DNA of 64,000 nucleotides from Hippasteria phrygiana. Lineage: Eukaryota; Echinodermata; Asteroidea; Valvatida; Goniasteridae. Of this stretch, positions 12,237 through 23,846 are shown one piece after another; positions within the stretch are counted from its first letter, which is position 1; the number at the start of each line of letters is the position of its first letter. Location: assembly GCA_037893225.1 (NCBI GenBank), contig JAZGUH010000121.1, positions 496,001-560,000 of the forward strand, written 5' to 3'. The translations under genes and the position numbers were made by a program. The notes beneath the pieces are model-generated. The model was not told the origin of the DNA. It ran no database searches and worked only from the letters and a program-made list of their open reading frames with translations.

Positions 12237-13002
12237 TAAAGGCCCATTCGCACACGCGCGCGGTAACAGAAAGCGGTATACCGCGCGATATTTTACATTT
12301 ACACTCGAGTGGAAACCCGTTCGGTATTTATGTTAATGCATCGACATTCCACAAAAACAATGGCGCCCCGCAAAAAGAATCGAAGGCACGAGGAAGCTCT
12401 GTTACTTCTGATCTTGGCGAGAAGATTGCGTCTCAAGCGAAAGAAAAAACGAAGAATTTGGGTTCATGAAACTCTTCAGAAAAGGACAGCTTGGGGAATA
12501 CCACAGATTAGTACGAGAGTTAGATAGTCATGAAGATCGTTTTTTGGGTACTTCAGAATGTCGCGTGGTCAGTTTGCAGAAATCTTGGCACTAGTTCAAC
12601 CCAAAATCATGCATGTCCACTCTCGCTCCTATACACTCCCAAATGTCTTGCTTTTTGAATGCATCTTTGTAGGTTTCTAGTGATGTGTCATACAATTAAG
12701 GATACTTCTCTACTTCCAGGATCAAAATCTCAGCGCTGCTACTCCCGTACAACGCCATCTTTGTTTTAGAGACGTGCCAGCTGATCGTGACGTCATATCC
12801 AACGAGAACGCTGATTGGTCAGAACGCGCAGTCTCAGCGCGGTATATTTGGAAAATCGCTCTGGTTTCTAAACGCAGCGGTTTATCGCTATACCGCGCGG
12901 TTTGTCCGCTCTTAATGTAAACAACCCCATAGAAAACCATGTGTTCTATATTTTTAACCGCGCGGAATTCTGTTACCACGCGCGTGTGTAAATAGGCCTT
13001 TA
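12237..13002 (+). mobile_element. PIF/Harbinger-like element with TAAAGGCC ends
   Basis: Inverted ends of about 34 bp start TAAAGGCC and contain CACACGCGCG and GGTAACAGAA. Inside is a fragment of a Harbinger-type transposase start (12360-12615). The rest of the transposase is deleted, so the element is non-autonomous. Confidence 0.7.
12360..12615 (+). pseudogene. N-terminal fragment of a PIF/Harbinger transposase, frameshifted
   Basis: It starts MAPRKKNRR and reads a basic region, then RRIWVHETLQKR. A frame change near 12493 leads to EYHRLVRELDSHEDRF, and another near 12545 to YFRMSRGQFAEILALVQPKI. These blocks are in the order found at the start of HARBI1-like nucleases. The catalytic DDE part is absent. 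Two frameshifts and the deletion make it a pseudogene. Confidence 0.7.
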
Positions 13003-13026
13003 GGCAGTGCTCCCCAAGGAAAGTAC

Positions 13027-14178
13027 TGTTACGGTCTGAAAATCTCCAGACTATCCGCAAATAGAAATTACTAGAAAAAAGCCTGAATTTTCTCAGATGC
13101 AACAAAGAAATCAAACAAGATCACACTGATATAAAGAACAAAGAAACAATGTGATTTAATAATGAGAATATTCGAGAATCAACAGGGTTTAACAAGTGTA
13201 GAATTAAGAAAAGATCTTATACAATATAAACTTAAAAGATCTTACGGGCGAAGACTTATATAGGCGAGGGCTCAGACGACTTGGGCAGCTCTGCAATGGG
13301 CAGCTCTGCAATGGGCGAGGACTTGGGCGAGGACTTGGGCGAGGACTTGGGCGAGGACTTGGGCGAGGACTTGGGCGAGGACTTGGGCGAGGACTTGGGC
13401 GAGGACTTGGGCGAGGACTTGGGCGAGGACTTGGGCGAGGACTTGGGCGAGGACTTAGATGGTTTGGGCACTCAGCAACGGACAAGGACAGCTCCAATAA
13501 TTCAAAAGAATACAGTTCTTTGACGAGCTGGAACACGGGGCGAATTCACCTCCAAAATAGCCGAAGAGAGAAGCAAACAGCGGGGGACGACACCAACTGG
13601 CTCCCGTCGCGAAAATATGGGGATATAAGACCCCAAATAATGAACCGATGACAGTTCACAAATAAATGTCTCTTCCGGGAATAAAACTCAGCTCTGTCTC
13701 CAGACGCTCCTACGCAGACGACAGGTCACAGGTCCGAATAAAAACACATCGATTAACTCGATGACCAAACTCCCAACGAAATTCTCCGTCCGTCAAAAAT
13801 AGTCTCCAGTCCACCGTCGAAAATCAAGTCCTGATTTTATCCAAAGTCAGCCTGTATATAAAGGATTTCATTTATTCTAGAGATTACTAGAAATTCTAGA
13901 GAATCGTACAAATTACGTCACATCTAAAAATAATCTAACAGGTTCTCGAAACGCCTAGCGTACACGAGATTGACCTAGCGTATGCGAGATAGACCTATAC
14001 AGAAACTTCTGGAACATATGCTTCGCGTAAACAACGTTGACCCATTCATTCCAGGGTCAGCCGAAGTGGCACGCGTATGCAAATAAGTGGCGCGTGGCCT
14101 GTGACAAAACATTTGTTTGTGCCGGTTGAACATAATAGTAATACTGAATGAGGGGCGTATGAGGGGAATTTCCTAACA
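13027..14178 (-). mobile_element. LTR-like block (possible solo LTR), minus orientation
   Basis: The block is bounded by TGTTA and TAACA. On the minus strand it has a TATATAA box near 13855 and runs into the minisatellite at 13313. It has no coding potential. I see no clear target duplication, so the solo-LTR reading is tentative. Confidence 0.35.
13313..13456. repeat. Minisatellite, 12-bp unit GGGCGAGGACTT, 12 copies
   Basis: Exactly 144 bp of near-perfect 12-mers. As the unit is a multiple of three it gives spurious open frames (GEDL and PRPS repeats). Confidence 0.95.
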
Positions 14179-14227
14179 CTGGCAGCATTTGCTTGTGTAC
14201 ATAACAACTACTACACCAACCTGTTCC

Positions 14228-14866
14228 TCAAGTTGAGATTTTACTTTGTCCACTCAAAGGTAAATCGATATCTTGATAACAAGAGGCTTTGCTAAAGAAA
14301 ATGAAGTTGGTTTTTGTCAGGTTTAGAGAAAGTTTATTGGCTTTAAACCTAGAAGAAACATTGATAAGTTCAGAGTTTAGAGTTTCAACTAAGGAAGAGA
14401 CACTAGAGCTAGAGTAGAAAATTGTATCATCAGCAAAAAGAGTGAAGTTTAAGGTTAGAGAAGAAAAACAAAGGTCATTTACATAGATTAAGAAAAGAAG
14501 AGGACCAAGGATGGACCCTTGGGGGACCCCATGCTGGATACTAAGTTGGGGAGATTCAACATTCTTAATAGAAGTATATTGATGTCTCTTAGAAAGATAG
14601 TCAGAAAACCAGATGAGAGGAACTCCCCTAATACCGTAGTGGTCAAGTTTAGTGAGAAGAATAGAATGTTTGATAGTGTCGAAAGCTTTCGAAAGATCAA
14701 TAAATACACCAATAGCAGACATTTTGTTGCTAAACGCACTATTGATTCTGTCGACAAGTTGGATGAGAGCCATGTCAGTTGAGTGTTTGGAACGAAAACC
14801 GTATTGTTGGTCTAACAGAATCTGAAATTGAGAGATAAATTGAGAAAGACGATTATAGACGAGCCT
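14228..14866 (-). pseudogene. Non-LTR retrotransposon reverse transcriptase, C-terminal part
   Basis: The minus-strand frame shows RT motifs: FIDLSKAFDTI (motif A), GVPQGSILGPLLF, and FADDT (motif C, the catalytic aspartates), then LSLNLTKTNFIFFS. This is typical of CR1/L2/Jockey-type LINEs. It is cut at 14866 by an inserted element and continues at 15932. The 3' end (thumb and UTR) is missing below 14228, so it is dead. Confidence 0.9.
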
Positions 14867-15921
14867 AAGCCTGTTCGATATGACGATATTTCCCGATATT
14901 TCGATATTTTTTTCATATCGAAAATCGTATCGGCCCTTTAAAAAAAACCGGAATATCGGGGAATTCGATATACCGAAGAATATCGCGATATATGTTCCTT
15001 TTGGCCGCATTACGTGTGGATTTGTCCAGTTTACTTTGCTCGAAATTCCAGTTATTTCCAATTATTGGACGGTAGAATAGTATATAATGTATCCTGATGT
15101 ACAATGGAGGAATGACCGTTTTCTAAACCCTGACATGACATCTCCGCTCCGCGCGATTTACCTTCCGAGCGATTTACCCTCCGCGCCGTACGTTGTCAAG
15201 TGCAAACAACGTCTTTCCCAGTGTACAATGTACGTACCTACACGCTTGCGAACTCATCTTGAGATCGAGGGGTATGGCAATTGTTTGCAATAAGGTCAAC
15301 CCCTGTAGCGCATCTGCGCGTGCGCGTTGCTTTGTTGCTAGCCTTGGTCAAGTGCAAGCAACCGCACTGAATGCCACCGTCTTTCCCCAGTGTACAAGGC
15401 ACACGTAGTTAGGTGTAGTTACGTGTAGCGAACTGCGCTGCGTCTTGAGAAAAGATTAAAACACGTGCCGCGCATCCATTGTACATTGTGCAATGTCATG
15501 TCGTCTTCACAAAATATACGACACGATCGTTTGTTGACAGCTCGCATGTGATCGTCCATGGTATTATCATCTGTGTTACTAATCAACAATGCTGAAATAG
15601 AAACAAACGCTAGTCTTTCTGGAGTGCCATAAAGTAGCCAACTGAAGGTAAATGTATTAAAACTCCAAATACTCAACGAGCGAAGGGAAGCTTTGTCAAA
15701 CCATGGTCAAACCGTCCCCCCGTTCCTGCCGCTCAATCCCGGCGGGCCCGATCCCGGCGGTGGCCCCGATCTCATGATGCCGTGGTGACTTCCGTCATGT
15801 ATTTTTTTATTCCTCCGTTCTTCCGGTAATGAAAAAGTGACGTCATCACGATAATATCGAATATCGCGATATTTTTCTGCCGATATTTCGGTATCAAAAT
15901 AAATGGATATCGAACAGCCTT
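14867..15921. mobile_element. 1055-bp TIR element inserted in the LINE, with target duplication
   Basis: Ends AAGCCTGTTCGATAT and ATATCGAACAGCCTT are inverted repeats. AGACGAGCCT stands on both sides (14857-14866 and 15922-15931), and deleting the insert plus one copy restores the RT frame (ILERLVYNRLSQF). Subterminal CGATATTTC motifs are dense at both ends. No transposase seen; possibly hAT-like, since the duplication is at least 8 bp. Confidence 0.85.
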
Positions 15922-15931
15922 AGACGAGCCT

Positions 15932-16440
15932 CTCGAGAATTTTGGAAAAGCAAGCTAAGATGTAATAGGTCTGTAGTTAATGATACTTCGCTTATCGCCA
16001 CTTTTGAAAATAGGGATGATTTTAGCGATCTTGAGCTTCAGTTAGAAAAGAGAGATTAAAGATATAGCTCAGAGGTTCGGCAATAAGTGGAAGTATAGAT
16101 TTAATTACCGTAGAGCTAATCCCATCAAATCCACAACTGTTCCATTTTTAAGGTTCTTGCCAATCTGGATAATTTCTAGTATGTTGGTCGGTATGAGGAA
16201 GGATTAGGGTTGTGAAGGGTATCAGTAAAGTTGGTGACTGAGGCAGGAATTTTGTTTGCTAGAGAAGAACCAATGTTTGTAAAGAACTTTTTGAAGTAAT
16301 TAAAGTTGTCTTTCTGTCGGTGAAGCTGATGAGCTGAGTAATCTTTCTTTGCAGAGCGAATAAAAGCCGTTATTCGATTACGAAAAACCTTATAATTAAG
16401 CTTGTTAGCTTCAGTGGGATTGCGCAAGAACCTCCTATGT
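15932..16440 (-). pseudogene. Non-LTR retrotransposon, region upstream of and including the RT start
   Basis: The minus strand encodes NYKVFRNRITAFIRSAKKDY and later KIIPIFKSGD and NYRPI-type fragments with frameshifts, the segment between endonuclease and RT in LINEs. It is collinear with the RT half at 14228-14866 across the insertion. No endonuclease domain is present. Confidence 0.8.
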
Positions 16441-17080
16441 AACCTTTGTCCCGAATATATACCGAATATTTGAATACCTTCTTGCCGGTTGGAATTTTTG
16501 AAAAAATATGCACGTACGTATATGACTCTGATGCTATTTTAATAGAAAAGTTACGGTGCTTAGCATTTTTATCAGCGGTAAATATTGTGGGTGGAGGTTT
16601 ATTGTTCCCTTGACACTTACAGAATAATTACTGCAAAAAGGCTGGAGTTTGGTTTCTTAACAGAATATTATACATTCCCGTAATGATCTTGATATAACGG
16701 ATGCATGCAAAACAATGTTGATGGGGCAGTCAATATATCGATTGCCGCACGTAAACACCGTCTTGCTTTGCATGCAACTTTTTACCGGCGCGGCATGCAG
16801 TTGCAGCTGACGCGTGAAATACTTGATCGATGAGTATTGAATATTCAAATATTCGGTCAAACAAAGTTTCAAATAATCAAATAATGAATTATTTGAAAAT
16901 GAACAACCCAAGCCCTCCGCCAAAAGTGGTTAAAGTTGCTACGTCCGATTTTTTTGGGCAAGGCACTCCGAAAAATGAATCATTGTTTTATGTTGCTATT
17001 TTTCTAGCAGTACAAAAGTATGCACTTATGTAAATGAGACACGACATCAAAGAAAGAAATCCACCCATATTTAGTTATTC
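16441..17080. other. Non-coding stretch
   Basis: No gene, RNA or clear repeat unit recognised; AT-rich with TTGAATATTCAAATATTC self-complementary segments near 16835. Confidence 0.4.
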
Positions 17081-17224
17081 CTAACCCTCCAGGGTATTTT
17101 GGCTAGAAACCCTGCCAGACGCATCAGATTGCATACTTTGTCACATTGACTTGTGTGCAGAGTGCAGAAAGGTCAAGCGGTCACCACAGATGCACTGTGC
17201 TGCGTCTGGCAGGGTTAGGGTTAA
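17081..17224 (+). mobile_element. Telomere-like-ended MITE family 2, copy 1
   Basis: Starts CTAACCCTCCAGGG and ends CTGGCAGGGTTAGGGTTAA, with inner inverted arms CCCTGCCAGACGCA / TGCGTCTGGCAGGG. Further copies at 17463 (inverted), 48966 and 53657. Confidence 0.75.
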
Positions 17225-17462
17225 ATAATTACTTTACAAATTTCTCAAGAAATGTTGATACTGCAGAATTTTTTTATTTTGTTACCCCCACAACTGAGCC
17301 GACAAAAAAAGATGAAAAACAAAGTCACTGTTGTACACAAATTACAACCCTAACCTTCCAAAATCTGCCAAAATCCAGTGTCACAGTTTGCAGGATTTTG
17401 ATGGACTCTGACTGTAGAGCCATGGTACCATTGCTTCACATGGTGCAATTATGTCCCAAGTC

Positions 17463-17611
17463 TTAACCCTAACCCTGCCCGACGCAGCACAGTGCATCTG
17501 TGATGACAGCTTGATCTTGCTGCACTCTGCACACAAGTCAATGTGACAAAGTTTGCAATTTGATGGTCTGGCAGGGTTTCTAGCCAAAATACCCTGGAGG
17601 GTTAGGATTAA
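17463..17611 (-). mobile_element. Telomere-like-ended MITE family 2, copy 2 (inverted)
   Basis: TTAA at both ends. It is the reverse complement of the 17081 copy, so the two bracket 17225-17462 as a large inverted repeat. The bracketed part has GATTTTGATGGACTCTG, a motif of the CCTGAATCC family. Confidence 0.75.
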
Positions 17612-17916
17612 GGTTCCTTATGAAGAATGTGCAATTGGTTAAGTGTCCATAATGATCAATCGTATTTTGTGAAAGCTTTTGCCATGCCAGCACATCAAAT
17701 TCACATGCCCTCTTTATTTTCTTGGAAGTATTGTATTGACACATTTTTTTGAGAAAAACAAATTAGACATTCATGACTCATGACACACAAACTTGACCTC
17801 TGAGTGCTCCAGATATATCTGGTACCTGGAACACAATGGCAAATTATTATGCAACTGTTATTAGAATAACTGTTTTCGAAAAATTTACGGCCGGCAATCG
17901 TTGGAAAACTGCCCTG

Positions 17917-18030
17917 TAGCCTTTAGTCAAGGCGCGCGTGGCTACCCGGACGAGTGGCGCGCTGGACATGCTGGCATTCAGTGCCGTCACGTGTCCAGCT
18001 GGTAGCCATGCGCGCCTTGACTAAAGGCTA
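17917..18030. mobile_element. 114-bp palindromic MITE flanked by TA
   Basis: The left arm GCCTTTAGTCAAGGCGCGCG and its right-side complement, with TA at each border, suggest a Tc1/mariner-like non-autonomous element. Confidence 0.7.
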
Positions 18031-18401
18031 TCATCCGCCCGACGGTTGAAAACGAGCGCCGTTTTTCTCTCGGTTTTTTCGCCATCCAACAACGCAAAAC
18101 TTTGAACAGGTCAGTGGAACGATATTTCCTATAACATACTAACCCCCAAATCCGCCCATTTTTGAAAATTGCAACAATGACCAATCATGCACACGGCCTT
18201 TAAGTTTCGCTGCAGTTTTAGATGTTACTGTGCATGCACATTAATTAAGGCCATTTCATACATGTACTTCACAGAGCTGCCAACCATTATGGATTTTCCG
18301 TATTTCGTACAGAAAAACACAAACAAAAACCTGGGTTTATGACTTCTGACTAGCGCCCACCTGAACAAAGATACTGACAATTTGGGAGACCGCCAACATA
18401 G

Positions 18402-18530
18402 GGCAAGATGGCTCAGTTGGTAGAGCGCCCGTACGGTAAACCCGGAGGTCGCTCCTGCCAGTTTCTTTGTTCATTTTGACAATGTATTCAAATTTACCTA
18501 GTCAGTTTCCCTTGTGGATTGTTTGACGAA
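18402..18530 (+). repeat. tRNA-derived SINE, B box deleted
   Basis: A-box TGGCTCAGTTGG, then CCCGGAGGTCGCTCCTGCCAG without the GGTTCGAATCC present in the 47495 copy, then a tail with TTTACCTAGTCAGTTTCC and GTGGATTGTTTGACGAA. Not a functional tRNA. Confidence 0.75.
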
Positions 18531-19540
18531 AAAAACAACTTAAGTATGAATTTTTGTTTACAAATACGGATTTTGTGAAATTCGACTAATATTGTTTTGT
18601 CATGCCTATTACATGTATGATATTATACTGAGCGTGTACTAGCTCATTATTGCAATCCCAACCGAACGGATACAACTTTAGCTTTGAAAATAAAAAAAAT
18701 CAGATTGTCTATCCAGCGCGTGGGTTTGTTAAACTCACCAGACATATTGCGTACACACATTGCATGAGCTCAGGGAAAAAATCTGAAATTTCATGAAAAA
18801 TACATATTCTGAGCAAAATACTGAATTTTTGCTTTCTGAATACTGAAATGAGTTTTAAAAGGTTGGCAGCTCTTAACTTTATGCCAATGTGAAAGTGAAG
18901 TGAATAAGCCAGTTCGGTATTTCAACTGCGCATGTGCACAATGACATTTTATCCCGAATGACCCGCGTGACCTTACGCGTGTGTGTGAATGCAAAAAGGT
19001 GGTTGCACAACGCGCATGTGTTAAATTCAGTCAGAATGGGCGTTCGCGTAACATGGCATGACATTACGTCAGCAATTTTATCTCGTATAACCTTTGACCT
19101 TTGAGATCCCGAACTGGCTTATTGTTATGATGTCAACGATTGTTGCATTGTGACGTCTGCCATTACCCTAATGAATTTGCTTCACCCGAAGTATGAACCA
19201 GCCTTTAGACAGTGACCAACCATAAGCCAACCAATGGTTCTTGTCCAAACTCATTTGTACATATGTTCGTCTTGTACGTGGGCATGGCAGGAACTTCGTT
19301 CTTGGAGGAGCAAGGCAAATTTTTCACGGCAAATTTTTTCACTTTTATTAGAAAATCAATTTTCTGTGGGAACATTTAAGTAGGTATTTATTTATTTATT
19401 TATTCAAACAAACTTATTTACATGTATACATGGTAACCATTCAACCAAGGTTGTTTTTCAAGGGGGCCGTGTTGCATAAAATTAAACAATACACAAAATA
19501 AAAACAGTAATTTACATCTTATTTAAAACAAACTGAAACA

Positions 19541-19758
19541 TTAACCCCTTGCGTACGGATGACGCCATATGGCGCAAAAAAACAGTGCCACAAGGCCGGA
19601 TGATGCCATTTGCCGCTGTTTGTGCAGTTTCAATCCATTGTTGGATTATCGTGTATGTCATGCTTGACTGCACAAACACATTATAGCGGTTCGCTTGGCT
19701 GCCAGAACCGCTGCAACACCCCGATGTCCCCCGTAAAATACCGTGGTCAAGGAGTTAA
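19541..19758 (+). mobile_element. TTAA-ended MITE family 1, copy 2 (full length)
   Basis: 218 bp; TTAACCCCTTGCGTACGG at the left and CCGTGGTCAAGGAGTTAA at the right. It has a GCCATATGGCG palindrome near the left end and the conserved core CAATCCATTGTTGGATTAT. Confidence 0.8.
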
Positions 19759-20375
19759 GAGGGTGTGCACATAAGAACGAAATATATTTAGAATTATTAA
19801 TTTAAAATAGACTGAACACAGAGATCACGGTAAAAAATGTAAAAAATTTAAATATTAAAAATATTTTAAAACAAACTAAGAAAAATTTGATCAAAGAAAA
19901 TATGTTTAAATTATATATTTAAAAACTAAAAAAGAGACTATACTCTATAAGATTAAATAAAACTTAACCATAAAAGCAGATCGGAAGCAGTAAGTACAAG
20001 GATAAAAATCATTTTTCAACATGCTGGAGTTAAAGACATTTGCCTTTTAAAACGGGTATCAGGGCAAAGACCAGGGCATGCTTGATACGTGAAGCAAGTT
20101 TACACCAAGTAGTGCAAAAGTTGAGGTTGACAGTACTTTGAAGTTGAACAGCAAATCTTATTGATTGGACCGTCAAGCAGAATCTGTATCTCTGCATCCA
20201 GCCATGCTGAAAATTAATTGATTGTGACTGGGATTTCCTTCCTGAGGAACACATTTTGAACTTTGTGTGAAAGGAGCTGAGGGTTTGACTGGGATGGAAT
20301 AGGAAGACTTGCAAATAATAGCCTGTATGTGTGAAATCAAATGTGAGTGTTGCTGGTCTCAAAACTGGTTTCAGT

Positions 20376-20700
20376 CTTGGTCGCGGACCACTTGGTCGCG
20401 GACCACTTGGTCGCGGACCACTTGGTCGCGGACCACTTGGTCGCGGACCACTTGGTCGCGGACCACTTGGTCGCGGACCACTTGGTCGCGGACCACTTGG
20501 TCGCGGACCACTTGGTCGCGGACCACTTGGTCGCGGACCACTTGGTCGCGGACCACTTGGTCGCGGACCACTTGGTCGCGGACCACTTGGTCGCGGACCA
20601 CTTGGTCTCGGACCACTTGGTCTCGGACCACTTGGTCTCGGACCACTTGGTCTCGGACCACTTGGTCTCGGACCACTTGGTCTCGGACCACTTGGTCTCG
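20376..20700. repeat. Minisatellite, 15-bp palindromic unit, 21 copies plus a partial
   Basis: The unit is CTTGGTCGCGGACCA; read as AGTGGTC-GCG-GACCACT it is a stem of 7 bp with a 3-nt loop. The first 15 copies have GCG in the loop and the last 6 have TCG. Open frames in several phases across the array follow from a unit divisible by three with no stops; none is a gene. Confidence 0.97.
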
Positions 20701-20776
20701 GTCTCAGACAACTCAGTCTCGGTTTCAAGCACAGAATTTAGCATACTACACTTCGATAAAAGTGTAAAGTGGTTTC

Positions 20777-20999
20777 TTAACCCCTTGTGTACGTTTTTTT
20801 ACGGGAGACGTCGGGGTGTCGCGGGGGCTCTGGCACCCAAGCGAAATGGCCACAATGTGTGTGAGTGTGTAGTCAAGCGTAACATACACAATAATCCAAC
20901 AATGGATTGAAACTGCACAAACAGCGGCTGTAGGTGTCATCCGGCCTGGTGCCACTGTTTTTTTTCGTCCACAGATGTCTTCCGTACACAAAGGGTTAA
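20777..20999 (-). mobile_element. TTAA-ended MITE family 1, copy 3
   Basis: 223 bp from TTAACCCCTTGTGTACG to CCGTACACAAAGGGTTAA, lying next to the 15-bp minisatellite. Confidence 0.8.
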
Positions 21000-21605
21000 A
21001 AAGGAGGGGGGTTATTTTTTTTATTTTTTTTGTAAAAGAAAATAAAGCTATGCCATTTCTCCCCTTAGGAAAACAACTCAAAAATAAAACAAAAAAGTGA
21101 AGTAAATTTCAGGATTTTTACTTCAAATGCCTGCTGCAAAATTTGTTCCAACATTTGTCAATTTTTGACAACTACACGTATTTTGAAAAACAGTTCTGTA
21201 GGTAGTAGTTACATGTATTATTGATACTTTGTTATACATAAAAAAAATAACAAATTTTTAGTGTGGGAAAAGGAGACAATTTATTTCAGCACCTTTATTT
21301 ATTTATGCAAGGTTTCTTTCTGCAGACAAAAAACCTACTTTGTAAATTGCACTGGCCACAAGTCAGCAAAGGAAGAAACCGAAAGTAACTAGTTCGAAAT
21401 GGAGCCGGTTCTTTATGCCAGTTGTAGCATACTGGCCAAAGCCCATTGATGGCTGAGATGCTTTTATCCTGCACTGGAAGCCACAGCCAGCCAAAGAAAG
21501 GTGCAGAAAGTCTTTTCAGGGCCTTACCACCTACATGTACTTTGAGCGTGCCTGTCCTTTCTCCATGGGTAACCACAAAGTTGACCATGTTTTAATCAGT
21601 TTATT

Positions 21606-21866
21606 AACCCTAACCCCTTGGGTAACTTTACTAGAAATTATCCTGAATCCGCCAAAATCCACCTATTTTGTCAGGCACAAAAAGTTGGTTTTGGTGACTG
21701 CTCAATATGGAGGTATCCTGAATCCATCAAAATCCTGCAGTACCGCTAGGCTTACTATCCTCAATCCATCAAAATCCCCCAGTTTTCAATATGGAGGTAT
21801 CCTGAATCCGCCGAAATCCTCCAAAACGGGGTATGGATTTTGATGGATTCTGTAGGTTAGGGTTAA
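21606..21866. mobile_element. Telomere-like-ended element with CCTGAATCC / GGATTTTGATGGATTC repeats
   Basis: TTAACCCTAACCCC at the left and GGTTAGGGTTAAAAG at the right; inside, the phrase ATCCTGAATCC(G)CC(A)AAATCC recurs four times. Related sequence at 2628-2709 and 59864-60095. Confidence 0.6.
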
Positions 21867-22191
21867 AAGAAATAAGAGCAGGTGAGTACATCGAGAATAG
21901 TACAGTTTTGTTTTGTTTTGTTTGTTTGTTTCTTTTGGTGGGGGGGGGGGGGATGAGGTTGCAGTAAATCTGACATTAATTTTTTGTCAATTTTTTGGCT
22001 TTATGTGTGATTACTGCACTTGACTAAATCGCGTGAATGTAACATTTTTAGATGGTACAGCAGGGTTTTTTGTTGGTAAACGGTAATGATTGGTAAAAAG
22101 GATGATTGACACGGTGCCAAAGTTGGAATGGTTAGACCAGTCTGCATTACTTCGCCATGTGTCAAGCACAACAGTGAATACATGTGAACAT

Positions 22192-22543
22192 GGATCATTC
22201 CATAAATTTGGGGTCCAAAAGTGTGAAATTTGTTGGTGTCCCTGTTACACCTGACCTGTGTTTCATTTCCTATCAAGTATCCTTTAAATTGACTTCACAC
22301 TTTTTTTGCTTGTTTGGCAGGTACTTTGCTTTACATATTCACTCTGGGAGACAGAAGGCATGATTTTTCACACCACCTAGGGAGTTAGGGTTAACCCTAA
22401 CTCCCTAGGTGGTGTGAAAAATCATATTGAAATTGAAGGATTCAGGACTGTTAGGGTTTTAAAGAATGTCTTATACATGTCACTATGTAACAGGGACACC
22501 AAAAAATGTCACCCTTTTGGACCCCAAATTCATGGAATGACCC
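22192..22543. mobile_element. MITE with TTTGGGGTCCAAAAG inverted ends, holding a 66-bp palindrome
   Basis: Inverted ends of about 60 bp contain GGTGTCCCTGTTACA. The left half matches 2060-2220. The centre is the perfect palindrome at 22360-22425. Confidence 0.75.
22360..22425. repeat. 66-bp perfect palindrome, no spacer
   Basis: 33-nt arms meet at GGGTTAACCC (centre 22392/22393). Each arm ends in GGAGTTAGGGTT, the terminal motif of the telomere-like-ended elements. Confidence 0.9.
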
Positions 22544-23846
22544 ACATATATACATGTACATGTACATACATACGAATAACCTGTAACCAGTTGGGTCTCT
22601 TGGTCTTCATAATTATGAGTATATGTATGTCAAACCTTTCTTACAAAAGCATAGAAAAAGGGGATTTAATTACATAATGAATTGCTAATATGATTGTAAC
22701 ACCTCGACCTCCTCCTACATTCAACCAGAATTTACCATGACCTGTGTGTGTGATTGTGGAGGGGGGAGGGGGGGGGGGTGTTACACTACACCCATTTTTA
22801 TTTCTGGAAGTGAACGTAAAATGTGTGCAGCATTATTTGTTGAGCATGGAAGAGGCTCATGTACTGTTGGTTGGAAAGGAAAATTATTTATAAATAATAA
22901 AATTATTTAATCGTCTTATTTATAAAGTTGTACATTTGTCATATGTAAATAATACAAGGGATTCATATTTGCACACATTTATAGCCAGCCCCCCCCAAAA
23001 AAAAACCAAAACCCAAAACCCCTAAAAAGCTAGGGCTTTACAAATGAAGTGTTTATCAATGACTGAGGACATGCTTGAGCAAATTTGGGTGCTCCCTGTG
23101 CATGTTATACATTTATCATGGACTAACAAATTGCGTGCATGTCATTGAAGCATAAAGCTATCAACTGACATGAAGACCGATTGTGGAAAATTGGACCATG
23201 TCGGCAATCGTCAAAGCTTGCATCACCGTTCAGCTATGCTACATGTATGAATTGACCTGTAATGACCCCATACGTAAACTTGGGAGGCGGCTTTGCATTG
23301 TGTTATTTGGTTGCGTACCAGGTAGTACAGGTTTTGCTGACTTGAAGCCAAATTTTGAAATCTCTCATAAAAGGTTTTTGTGAGTATTACAATGTCAATT
23401 CTGCAGGGTTTCACAGTGCCCACACCTGCGCTTAATTAGGCTATACACTTCCCACATGCGTTTCCTACATTTCGAACAAAATGGCTTGCATAAATGTGCA
23501 TGCATTTCAAGTGCATGCATTTCAAGTTATACATAAATCTTTAAAATCGCTATGGAAACTAAACCTTTATACCATACATGTACATGTGGCTTGCACTTTG
23601 TGTATTTCCAAACGATGTGGTGCACTTTTTTGTAGCCAGTCGTCTGCCACACCGAATGCCCTACTGTTAATTCGAACATGATAAACACGTACATGTAAGA
23701 AAGCATCTACATGTATGCACACAAAACTTTAAACAGGTCAGTGTTAGTGTTTTATTTACTGGGACGCTATAAAATACTAACCCCCCCCCAAATCCATTTA
23801 TTTATGAAAATTACAGCAAAAGCAAATGGTGTACAAAATGCTACCT

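Noticed and set aside
13204..13536. PRPS / KSSP / GEDL repeat proteins
   Set aside because: Translations of the 12-bp minisatellite; no start context, splice context or flanking domain.
18402..18480. Functional tRNA gene
   Set aside because: A box present but B box and acceptor stem missing; a SINE copy. Same conclusion for 46985, 47345 and 49862.
20376..20700. CRISPR-like array
   Set aside because: Units abut with no unique spacers, and the genome is eukaryotic.
20309..20910. Long overlapping open frames on both strands at 20.0-20.9 kb
   Set aside because: They translate the 15-bp palindromic minisatellite (TWSR, GRGPL, VADHL, KWSAT repeats); unit length divisible by three makes several frames open.
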